From Parietichytrium sp. I65-24A (Eukaryota > Sar > Bigyra > Thraustochytrida > Thraustochytriidae): DNA of 64,000 bases. Shown piece by piece: positions 1 to 9,456 of the stretch. A program made the translations under genes and the position numbers. The notes under the pieces are model-generated. The model worked only from the letters and a program-made list of their open reading frames with translations, had not been told where the DNA came from and ran no database searches. The DNA lies in the NCBI GenBank assembly GCA_012862575.1, contig BLSF01000041.1, forward strand, positions 1 through 64,000, written 5' to 3'. Positions within the stretch are counted from its first letter, which is position 1. The number at the start of each line of letters is the position of its first letter.

Positions 1-452
1 GATCGCTGATGCTCCTGCAGCGCCAATGCCATTCCAAGAGAGACTATTTCAATACAAAAAGACAGGGAACCGTCAGCAACCATGTCCGAGAAAGTTTAAT
101 ACGAAACTTTTCGACCGAACCGGTGTCAAAGTCACGCGTACTAGCTCAGTTGCCCGAGCAACACTCCGCACACGCGCGACTTACCGTAATTGTCGAAGCG
201 TTTTGTTTCCATTGAGCTACATGGCCACCCTGATCGCTCCATCTTGCCCACGCGACCATCAAACCTGTGCGTGAAAGGACAGGCACCGTCAGAAAATTAA
301 GTTGGCCGGCTCTTTTACTCAGCTGACGGCCGCCACCTCACTTACGACACGGCCACTTCTCGGTCGAGAGCGTTTAGTCCTTCGTCCAACGAGTTCACAC
401 ACCAGAACCTCGACTTGACGTCACAAATTTCCCGGTCCTCGTACTTTCCCAT
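1..452 (-). pseudogene. 5' end of a second LRR gene copy, runs off left edge, frame looks disturbed
   Basis: Three pieces match the start of the LRR gene at 40680-45068. A first exon (452 down to 346, ATG at 452-450) encodes a stretch ending SLDEGLNALDREVAVS, similar to the other gene's RVDEALEVMGRGEAVR. Both first exons end in phase 2 before GTAAGTG or GTGAGTG. A second exon (264-185) shares the NGNKTLRQL-coding end and the GTAAGTC splice donor. A third exon (43-1) begins an LRR with the same layout as the 84-nt exons and is cut by the window edge. In exon 2 the frame entering from exon 1 does not match the LRR frame (80 nt instead of 93), so the copy is probably broken, unless splicing differs or the sequence has an error. 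Homology is seen directly; the pseudogene call is inference. Confidence 0.5.
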
Positions 453-2125
453 CTTTCTCCGTTGTGTCAGCCTCCAGAACGCTTCGATCGCGAACAACGA
501 CTCCTATGACCTCCACTGTGCGAACTGCTCTGTGCCCTGCCCTGTGTCCGCGTGTTCTTGTCGGAGTGCCACAGTGTGTGGCATGTGTACTAGTACTCGA
601 GTACCATCTTATTCAAATGAAAGTCAACGCTACAGTTTGGTGTATCAAAAAGCAACTATGGAAAAACTAACAGGGGTAGGGAATATAGGGAACCCAGAAT
701 CTCAGGGGTATGTAGTACTACAACTGAGTTAGCAAAGGAAGTAAGCTTAGTCAGTAAACTAACGGGGGTTATTAGAACCCACGTGTCAGAAGTGCGTACT
801 GTGTGTGCTTAGAGAAGGGGAAACGGAGACCCTAAGAAGGGTACTACAGTGTGGAAGTGCAATAGCCGACTAGCTACTAGTAGATAAAGTTGCAGTACTC
901 AGTACAGGCAGATTTTTTGACTGGTGGTGGCGTGATACGGTTGGAGGCAAGCTGAGCTGAGCTGAGCCGTCGAATTGAAACGGCTATGGCAGAGAGGAAA
1001 CCTCCATCGTCATTAAAAGCGGCTGCCTCCTCATCTAGACCACTTGCTGACCTTGCGTTGATGGGCAGATTCCACAGTCGCGTCCAATCGCCCAGGCTGT
1101 GACTCCAGGGAAAGCCCACGTTGCCAAGCCGGGATCAAAGAGACCATCATAAGGAGTCAAAAATTATAAATTATATAAATTCTGCAAAACAAGAACCCGT
1201 CGAGATCCCAGCCAGATCCCACTTGCTCGACTCCGCGAAAGAACCCAAAACCAAAAGTGAAAGTTTTGGCTAACTCTGGTAACTCCTGCTCCCACACCTC
1301 CCACCAGCTGAGCTACTCTACTATCTATCTCAGAATAGGCCTTATACTTTGTCGCTGGACGAGGTAGCAGGATTACTAGAACCCTAACCCGTAAGTGGGA
1401 CAGGAGCGGTTACACTGCCGTTATGTGTTTGCTGTTTGTCGGTTACGCGGCCTCCTGTTTCTTGGACTGGAAAAGACCTCTTTGCACTAGCGAACCAGCG
1501 AGATCGTCACGGCTCTCACGTGAAAGCCGGAACAGCCCCGACAGTCGCAGCGGTACGAAACGCGATCGGAACGGAAAGCTTAACTTCAATCTGTACTAGC
1601 ATACTATGCATTTCTTCTGAATTCTGAATTCTGCAATCTCCTCCGTGAATGACATTCTCCGCAGGGATATTTCTTGTGTACCAGTACTACGCACGAACTA
1701 CCTGCTAAACTAGCACTGCGATACTTTTGCAACATGTGTGTCAAAAGTTCAAGAACAACCTCGTGTGTGTATGGTTACCAGTATGGCTTATAGTACCAGT
1801 AGAGGAGATTCTCTGGCAATTGGCTCTCACGACATCAAAGTCTGCACAGACCACGTGTGCACACAACTGTGGATGAGATTCTACGGCATGCGAGAGCCAT
1901 ATCACCGTACTAGATCTGTTCGCCGCACCCAAAAGCTTATTGTTAGTTTGCAGAGTTCAGAACAGCTTTTGAATGATGGGCTGGCTTTGATGTACTAGTA
2001 CATTGACTGCTGAAAGGAGACTGTGCGGCTCTAATGCAACACTGTGGGAGGAAATGCTCTCAAAGTACATTTGCAACGAGTCACAGCAGACCTTGATCAA
2101 GCAGATCAACAACCACGAGAGCAAC
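453..2125. other. Intergenic, no supported gene
   Basis: No reading frame here has a recognisable domain or good coding character. The DNA holds several GTAC-rich palindromic stretches (around 590-605 and 1990-2000) and a doubled GAATTCT near 1616-1635. It probably contains the promoter of the gene starting at 2126 and, on the other strand, the promoter of the LRR copy at 1-452. Confidence 0.5.
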
Positions 2126-3475
2126 ATGCTGTTGAAAAGTTCTCTTCTCAATTCCATCGGCCTCGGCCTCCTTCTTCAAGCGGCGGATGGACTGTACCAT
2201 ATCCAGACGGTCACTGAGGAAAACGGCGCGGACGGCAATCAGTTCGGGAAGAGCTTTGACGCAAGCGCTGACGGCAGCGTGCTTTGCATTGCGCGCTCAA
2301 GCCCAACAGAGGCTTCCGGAGCCGCCAAGGTCTACATCTACGACTTGGACAATGACGAGGAACAATGGAAACTGTCCAACACGTTCACTTCCCCTCTAGC
2401 AGACAAAAGATACGGGCATTCTCTTTCCATGAATAGGGATGGGTCGGAATTCGTGGTACTCAAAGAAGGTGAGACTGCCGCCAAGAGCGGATTCGCTTGG
2501 TATGCCATGATAAGCGGCGGCTGGGTTTCGCGACCAGGCCTCGATTCATCTCCAATTGACAAGGAGTTCCTGAGCATTTTCCACGGAAGCTCCGGAGTGA
2601 TTGGTCTGACTACGGAAACCTCAATCCATGACTACGTGTTCAAGGACACATATTGGTCTCAGAAGTTGTATCAAATCGAAGTAGAGCTGTACGATGTGCA
2701 GGACGACTTCTTTTTCTTGAAAAGTGAGTTCGACGGCACAGCCCGAGTCTGGCAAGTAGTCTCCAACCCTACAGCGTCTCAGAACAATGTCCCGCTCAAA
2801 TCATATACGATTGAGACTGTGCCGCCCAACACTGCAAATTTCCCAAGCAATGCGGTTGCTTACAACTCGACGTTGTTTGCGATCAGCGCTCTGGGCAACG
2901 AAGAGGTCGCAGGATCGATTCACATTTATTCGCTTGATACCACGAGCGATTCCTTTGTACTGCAAAAGTCCATCACTGGTGCAACCTCCGGTTTTGGCGA
3001 ATACTTTTCACTGTCGGCAAACAAACTGCTTGTGCGATCAGCATCGGGCGAACAAGCCTATCTTTATGAGCGCGACGTTGGCGGGGAGAACAACTGGGGT
3101 TTGGAGCAGACGATAGCTATTGGTGACGCTTCTGTGGAGGCAAACTTGACCGGCCCTGTTCTCGTGACTGAGCAATACGCTTTCATCTCCGTCCCAAGCG
3201 GTGCCGGAAGAGTTCTGGTCTATGGGCCAACGTCGCCGCCGACACCTCAACCGACAGCTGGTGGAGAGACTCAGCCGCCAGCTGATGGAGAGACTCGAGC
3301 TCCGACAATGTCGCCGCCGACACCTCAACCGACAGCTGATGGAGAGACTCGAACTCCGACAACATCTTCAGGTGCTACACTGGAGCCCACATCGGGAACG
3401 GCGGGCTTGGCGGGCGCATCAGCAGTTCTCTCAGTCATCCTTGCAAAGCTTGTCCTGGAAGCGTGTAATCCTTAA
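2126..3475 (+). CDS. Secreted propeller-like surface protein with Pro-Thr stalk and hydrophobic C-terminus
   Basis: The 449-residue protein starts at the methionine at 2126, because MLLKSSLLNSIGLGLLLQAADG is a good signal peptide. An in-frame upstream ATG at 2003 would bury it. The next ~350 residues contain repeats of the type 'FGKSFDASADGSVLCIA', 'RYGHSLSMNRDGSEFVV' and 'GFGEYFSLSANKLLV' followed by VYIYD or AYLYE strands. These resemble blades of FG-GAP/beta-propeller proteins. A stalk follows with two near-copies of SPPTPQPTADGETR-like sequence, then a C-terminal hydrophobic stretch (GLAGASAVLSVILAKLVL) ending in a short tail, which suggests a GPI-anchor signal or membrane anchor. Likely a cell-surface protein. 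The propeller fold and anchor are inference from pattern; no precise family is recognised. It is intronless. Confidence 0.75.
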   Translation: MLLKSSLLNSIGLGLLLQAADGLYHIQTVTEENGADGNQFGKSFDASADGSVLCIARSSPTEASGAAKVYIYDLDNDEEQWKLSNTFTSPLADKRYGHSLSMNRDGSEFVVLKEGETAAKSGFAWYAMISGGWVSRPGLDSSPIDKEFLSIFHGSSGVIGLTTETSIHDYVFKDTYWSQKLYQIEVELYDVQDDFFFLKSEFDGTARVWQVVSNPTASQNNVPLKSYTIETVPPNTANFPSNAVAYNSTLFAISALGNEEVAGSIHIYSLDTTSDSFVLQKSITGATSGFGEYFSLSANKLLVRSASGEQAYLYERDVGGENNWGLEQTIAIGDASVEANLTGPVLVTEQYAFISVPSGAGRVLVYGPTSPPTPQPTAGGETQPPADGETRAPTMSPPTPQPTADGETRTPTTSSGATLEPTSGTAGLAGASAVLSVILAKLVLEACNP

Positions 3476-4095
3476 GTCGTTCTCTTTGTCTGTTCCGTGA
3501 AGGAAAAACAAACGAAACAGATCATTTGATTTGGAACTAATGTTTAAATTTGTTCAAGGAGGGAAAGAAATTGAAAATACGACTCCTAGCCTTGCAAGAA
3601 AAAGGTTGCCAATCATGCTTTGTAAGCACGAAACTCTTTCTTCTATTAGACAACAAATAAAAATCAAACAGTTTCCCGCCATACTTTTGCGGACTAGAAG
3701 AACTGCATCAGATTTCACCAGTTGAAATTCTGTCTGTACACCCTGGAGCATCGCAGCTGTATTGACTGTGAATTCACACTGATTCACTTTGTTTTTTGCT
3801 ACTAACTGTGAATGAAAAACCTGCATCAATTGCACTCGAGCTATGAGTATAAGGTAAGGTGCGGTAGAGCGCCGGATGATCCGAGTACTCTCACCTGCTA
3901 CCCGAGTACACTTGGATGTGCGTGTACGCGCGTACTCGGGTACATGGCGTAATTTGGTGGGTAGAAAAAAGTGTAAGAAAGGGGTTGCGTGCGTACGTAC
4001 GTACGTACGTACGTGTGTACACACTTTTGAGACGATAGTCGCGCGCGAACTCTCTTGCAAATGCACAAGGGCTCGTGAACTGTGCGCTGGTTTCG
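3476..4095. other. Intergenic, 3' flank with possible poly(A) signal
   Basis: AATAAA occurs at 3656-3661, about 180 nt after the stop of the upstream gene. One copy of the recurrent 9-mer TGACTGTGA lies at 3763-3771. A 257-codon open frame on the minus strand (3554-4327) is judged spurious because it crosses microsatellite DNA and the antisense of a basic coding segment. Confidence 0.4.
3990..4020. repeat. (ACGT)n microsatellite
   Basis: About six tandem copies of the self-complementary tetramer ACGT, read directly from the sequence. Confidence 0.9.
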
Positions 4096-5160
4096 GAGGA
4101 AAGCGCAGTGATGGAGGAGCTGCCGAAGAAGAGGTAGCTATTGCCAACCGGCGGCGCGGCGGAAACGTTCGAGGAGCCATGAACGAGCGGACGAAGAAGG
4201 CGGAGAGACTCGTTAATGAGCGAAAAAAGCGCGACCTGGAAAGGAGGCGCCCAAAGAGGCGGCAGCCAGACTGAAATAGGCAGAAGAGGAGTCTGAAAGA
4301 GACGGAGAAAGACTTGAAGCGAGCCAAAACCAGTCAAGCTGGAGCTAGAGACGTGACTGATGCTAGAGCGGAAAAGGAAAGGGAGGGAAGGAAGAGTGGA
4401 AGGACTGTCGAATGTGCATATAAGGGCGTCAAAGATGCACGCCAGGGTGAGTCCTTTGTACAATAATCAGAATAGCTTTTGTGAGAAGATTAATCTCACA
4501 GAGGACATGGCGATTACGAGGGGTGTGAAGGCGCTCGGAAATCCGGATTTCACGATCACTTTCCAGGACAAACATGGGGTGATCGGCGAGATCAAGACAA
4601 CCTCGTTGAAAACAGCCAGCCAGCTTTGCTGTCGAGTTCTGTGACCAACACTTGCAATTTTGAGAACCCTTTGCCTTTTGAAGTACGTGTTGGATGTGAG
4701 ACGAAAACGAAGAGCTGCTTGCAAATCTTCCCGACGCGGAAGGCATTCTTGAGGTACGGCAAGTGTACAATTACATGGTGGCGAACGGCATACTTTTCGG
4801 GATTTTGAACACCCCAATCTCGTCCTTTGGGTTTATCCGCCACTGCGAAGGCAATCTCCTGTTCATGTCGCCATTGAGTTTCGATGAAACCAAGCCTAGT
4901 TCATCGTGCTCCACGACGCACTCGGGGCAAACATTTTGGTTCAATATCAGGGCAGTGGAATGTTTACGAACGCCGATGGTAACCCGAATTTCAGGTTACC
5001 TCAGGATTGCGAGATCCTTAAAGAAGCTGGACAACCCGAAGCAACAGAAACAGATCCTGGTCATTTTCACACCGCCTCCGGCACGATTGCCCCAATTACG
5101 GAGTTTTGCTCTGAGTGGTCGGACGGTGTTTACATGGCTTGGATACCAGAATAAAAAGGA
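4096..5160 (+). pseudogene. Degraded gene with PD-(D/E)XK-like segment (Crinkler-type relic?)
   Basis: Coding character persists on the plus strand but not as one open frame. In order there are: a basic, charged helical region around 4140-4440 (NERTKKAERLVNERKKRD, then EKDLKRAK); a segment near 4505-4610 with NPDFTITF followed by GEIKTTSLK, a spacing that fits the PD...ExK signature of the PD-(D/E)XK nuclease-like superfamily; and a stretch near 4720-4900 with VYNYMVANGILFGILNTP and FIRHCEGNLLFMSPL. The last stretch resembles the 'YGYMVANGLRYGVLTT...GNLYIS' segment of Crinkler-like and related proteins of oomycetes and fungi. A short intron is possible. The gene looks broken in several places and is treated here as a fossil. 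Family assignment is by remembered motif only. Confidence 0.45.
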
Positions 5161-6144
5161 AGTCGCGTACTCAAGGCTGGTGACATTTTCTGGCGACGGC
5201 CGTCTTGGAATTGTCCAGCGGTATTCCAGATTAGATTTCTGCTCCATAGGTCCCTAGGTTCCGCGTTTGCTCTGGGTTAAAAAAGATGGGGTGATTATGT
5301 GTTACTCCTGACGAACTAGCCGAACGACCGAAAGAACAAGCCTCTGATCGTTGAAAGGCACAAATTTACATGGTGTCAGTCTGTCTGTCTGTCGGCTGTC
5401 TGTCTGTGCACACCCCTCCCTCTGCGCTGGAACTGGTGCCCTTTGCGAGACCCGCTCTACTGTTCTCCGTGCTCACTGTCATTACCGAAAATCCGGGATT
5501 CTTCTTCTCTCAACTAGTAGAGTAGCTACTACCTAGTATAGATAGTAGTAGTGAAACTTGTGGTGCATAGAGTGCACAGGATCGCTGGCAACCGCAACCC
5601 ACCACGCCCATCACGCGTGCCATGCGCGGATCCTCGCTTGGGTGGAGCTGCCGACCGCAAGATGCATACTGTACCTGTCCTTGTACTCGTCAAAGATGCT
5701 CAGACGCTCAGATGCTCAGAATATGCAATGGCACTTTGTTCCTTTTGACTTTTACTGTAGAGCTTCCACCAAGAGTTTAGCATAAACTTGCCTATCCTGT
5801 GATTCGTACTCGGGTACCTAGTACAGGAAAGTGGTAGTTAGTACCACTGTTTGTCAGTAGCACGGTACGTGTGCGAATATGTGTGAATCATCAATCAATG
5901 ATTGTGAACACATGGAGTGAGTACTGATTAACACGTACCAGGTAAGTTACTGACAGCGAGTACGCTCTTCATACTCTTAGATGCCCGATATCTTTGCGCT
6001 AAAGCGCGTAGTTTACAGTTTTTGTAGATAATCTTTAAGAGGTAGGGTAATTATGTGTGGTTTTTGAAGATCTGTGGGATGCTTTATGCGATGGCGTAGT
6101 TTTTGTTTTTATCTCATTTCAATCAACAGCAAAAGGGCGCGTCA

Positions 6145-6378
6145 TGGTGGCGCGAGCCCTGCAACAAATTACCTCACTATGGCAGGGCTACCGCTTACCA
6201 TGCTCGTTTCAAGTTCAAGTTCCTCTGGGCTCTGAAAGTTTCTCGGATCTGGGCTAGGTGGGCAGGTGCGCGTGAAGATGTGCGAAACGGCAACAGCCTC
6301 TCATCCAGACGTTTCCATGACCGAAACCAGAGGCTCATGACTTTGGCAATTCCTTCACAGACTGTGGAGCTAGCGTTG
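6145..6378 (-). other. Segment inverted relative to units B and C
   Basis: This block is the reverse complement of the corresponding block in unit B (about 8946-9186) and unit C (about 12403-12656). Unit A reads GAGCCCTGCAACAAATTACC near its left end, where B and C read GGTAATTTGTTG...GGGCTCG near their right ends. The element CAACGCTAGC at the left edge in C appears as GCTAGCGTTG at the right edge in A. Flanking sequence on both sides remains collinear, so this is a local inversion. Confidence 0.8.
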
Positions 6379-6637
6379 CTGTGAGTTAAGAATTTGCGAC
6401 ACCAAGGGGAACCGTTTGTAGGCTTTTCAGTATAACTTATCACCGGCTGAAGTCGCTGGCATTTTTTGTAAGAATGTGGAGATGTGATCTGATCTACACA
6501 TATCCATACTCCAACCTTCCATTCCCATCCTTGCTCTCCAGCACGAACCAAAAAGTTGACAAAGCAGTTCCCTATCTTGAAAATCTTCAGCGACGGAGCA
6601 GATTTCGAAAAACGTCGCCAACTCAAACAGCAGAATC

Positions 6638-7742
6638 ATGCGTGGACCTCTGGTACTGATCGTATTGATCACTGCTGTGCAAGGCAGCTGGGAAGATGCG
6701 TACTCTCTTGGGCCGGACGGTGTTGCAAAAGCTCTTGGGGGGGCCCTGCCAGTCGAGTTGCAAGGGTCAAACTTCACGAAAGAAAATGTCAAAGCTTTCT
6801 TCACAGTCGCTGGAGGGCCTAAAACTGAGAAGGTGTTTGACGTAGTGCCAGCCCAGGAAACGGCGAGGAGGAGTGCGGTTTATAGTCTCCAGCTCGCATG
6901 CGAGCAGGCCTGCACTGCAGTTTTCGATTTGGGAGGAAACGATGACATTTATGACCAAATAGCCCCCAATGCGAAAGTTTACCCGGCCGGGATTAGCTCG
7001 GCCGAGGTCTACGACATTTACCGGAAAAGAGATCTGGAAGGATCTCATATGTGGTGGGAAAATGGATTCGGCATCACGGTGATCGACGTGTGGTGGTCCT
7101 GGACATTCTACTATGGAGGTAAATATCAGGAAGCTGGGGCGTACTTGAGCGGTGTTTCCGCGAAAATAACTCTCGAAAATGGAGCGCTTTATGGGGGCGA
7201 ATGTCGATGTGAGGGCCTTCAATGAGCGCAACGTTGGCACTTCTACTGGGCCAATCGCCGCGGTGGATATTGATATACGTATTTATGATGGCAGTGTATT
7301 CGATACGGATGAGGTTCACATTTATGCCACCATCCAAGGTGACGGAAAGGCCTGGGCGTGGTATGGAAAGGGTGGCTACCTAGATAAAGACCCAGATATC
7401 AGGCCAGAACCACCGACAAACGCGCCGACACGATCACCAACGCACTCACCCACAACAAAATCACCCACGGCATCACCCACGGCATCACCCACGGCATCGC
7501 CTACACGAGTCGTGTCAGCAACAAGTTCAAGTGATTTTGATGTGGCCACCTTCGTGACAGTTTTAGCCATAGTTCTTCCCTGCGTCTGTGCCTTCCTGCT
7601 CTTGTGGAACGCTGTGGGGCAGTGGATCTCTCGAACGCCATCCCAATCCCGAAAACGAAGGCTATCCCAATCCCGAAATCTAACCGGAATGCATCGCATT
7701 TCACCGCCGGAAAAACATCTATCCAATAATTTGGGAAACTAG
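6638..7742 (+). pseudogene. Copy A of triplicated type I membrane protein gene, frameshifted
   Basis: It starts at 6638 with the signal peptide MRGPLVLIVLITAVQG, like copies B and C. It follows the shared ectodomain closely until a G run at about 7191-7196, where copy A has one G more than the paralogs (GGGGGC against GGGGC). The first frame then ends at 7225. The paralog-like frame resumes and continues to 7742 with NERNVGTSTGPIAAVD, a long Pro-Thr/Ser stalk (TNAPTRSPTHSPTT then three SPTA units), a membrane segment (FVTVLAIVLPCVCAFLLLW) and a basic tail with two SQSRKRR/SQSRN repeats. The downstream half is well preserved, so this is either a recent inactivation or a sequencing error in a homopolymer. 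The protein family is not recognised. Confidence 0.75.
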
Positions 7743-7745
7743 AGC

Positions 7746-9456
7746 TAGAGAAACTCAAGAGGGGGTTTCTTCGGGTACTATGTGTACGCAGTACCGGTAC
7801 TAGTACAACTGCGTTGGCGAGAACGTCGATGTAGTGTACACGTACAAAGATAGTGTAAGTAGACAGAATACAAGCAGCCCTAAGAAGGCTACGGAATTCG
7901 AAATATGACGAACAAAGAACTTAAAAGAAACAAGGAACCTCAGAGAACAAAGAACTGAAAAGAATAAGGAATTGCACAGAACAAGGAACTAGCTCCGCAA
8001 ATCATTGTGTTGTCTTCTGAACTGATTTTCGTGGAGACCTTGTTTTTGTTGGGCGCTTTGCGTTTCTTTGTGTGTTTCTTGTGATACGAACGAGAAACCC
8101 ACCTTCCGTTGTTTGCGCTGCACTTCGTGGCTCCACTTTGCGAACGAAAATCCCGTCTCAGTAAGTCAGTCTGTGCGCACCCATCCGCTGTGCTGGAACT
8201 GTCGCCGTCTGACTTCTACTCTCTTCGTGCCGTGCTCACGGTCATGACCGAAAAGCCGGGACTTGTTCATACTTATAGTCTCTGGCCACAGTTCGGGTGT
8301 GCATAGGATCGGCGACGACCCCAACCCACCATGCCCGTCACGCGTGTCATGCGCGTGTCAGTCTTGAGATTCTCGCTTGGGTGGAGCTGCCGGTCGCAAG
8401 ATGCGTACTATACTGGTACTTGTGCTCGTCAATAATGCTCACCCTACCTTCCGATAGGGCTTGTTTGCGCCGCTCTCGTGACCTCGTGGCTCATTTGCTC
8501 AGGACACTGGCATGCAATCAATGCACACAACGCACTTTGTTCCTTTTGACTTTGATGACATTCAATGGTACAATGTGAGGAAAGTATTGCATAAACTCGC
8601 CTATCCCGCGACTCATACTCGAGTACATAGCTGGTACGTACAAGAGAGTGCTAGAGTTAGTGACGTTTGTAAGTAGCACGGTACTACACGTGTGTGCATA
8701 CTGTGAAAGATTGAGTACCGAGTACTAGAGACATGCAAGTGACTCACAGTGAGAGAGTGCTAAGATAACGCTCTTCGTACTATGAGGTGCGCGAGATCTT
8801 TGCGCGCCAAAGCGATTAGTTTATACTGCTTTTAAGATAATCTTTAAGAGGTAGGGTAATTATGTGTGGTTTTTGAAGTTCTGTGGCATGCTTTATGCGG
8901 TGGCATAGTTACTGTTTTCATCTCATTTCAATCAACAGCAAAGGGGTCTCTAAAGCTATAGCCAAAGTCAAGAGGCTCTGGTTTCGATCAGAGGGACGTG
9001 TGTGTGAGAGGATGGACTCAGAGTCATGAGAGGCTGCTGCTGTTTCGTACATCTTCACAAGCACCTGCCCGCCAAGCCCAGATCCATCAAACTTTCAGAG
9101 CCCAGCGGAACTTGAACTTGAAGCCAGCATGGCAAGCGGTAACCCTGCCCATAGCGAGGTAATTTGTTGGAGGGCTCGGGCCGTTTGCGACATTAAGATA
9201 AACCGTTCGTAGCCTTTTCAGTACATCATAGGCTGAAGTCGTTGGCATCTTTTGTGAGAATCTCGAGATGGCGATCCATTCCTCTAACATTCAGTGCCAT
9301 GGTTGCTCTCTAAAACGAGCCAAAACGTTGACAAGCAGTTCCCTAGATTGCTCTTCAGAACGAACCAAAAGGTTGACAAAGCAGTTCCGTATCTTGAAAA
9401 ACCCTTCAGCGACAGAGCAGAATTCGAAAAACGCCGCCGACGCAATCAGCAGAATC
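7746..9456 (+). other. Intergenic: unit B upstream region
   Basis: From about 7905 this matches the region upstream of copy C: a GAACAAAGAACT...AACAAGGAACTAG lead-in, then the conserved CACCC, CACGCGTGTCATGCGCGTG, GGTAGGGTAATTATGTG and AATCAACAGCAAA blocks. A small open frame at 8297-8578 is partly conserved in all three units but has no recognisable product. It may only reflect DNA duplication. Confidence 0.5.

Larger units (their letters stand above)
5345..7745 (+). repeat. Tandem duplication unit A
   Basis: First of three related units that carry the membrane-protein genes. It shares with units B and C a CAGTCTGTCTGTGCACACCC-type segment (~5385-5420), an ACCACGCCCATCACGCGTG segment (~5600), an AATCTTTAAGAGGTAGGG segment (~6030), an AATCAACAGCAAAAGGG segment (~6121) and the coding region. 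It lacks the AACAAAGAACT-rich lead-in seen before units B and C. Confidence 0.8.

Noticed and set aside
3554-4327. 257-codon open frame on the minus strand
   Set aside because: It runs through an (ACGT)n microsatellite and antisense to the basic segment of the degraded gene. Its composition is erratic, with Arg/Ser/Phe runs and no domain.
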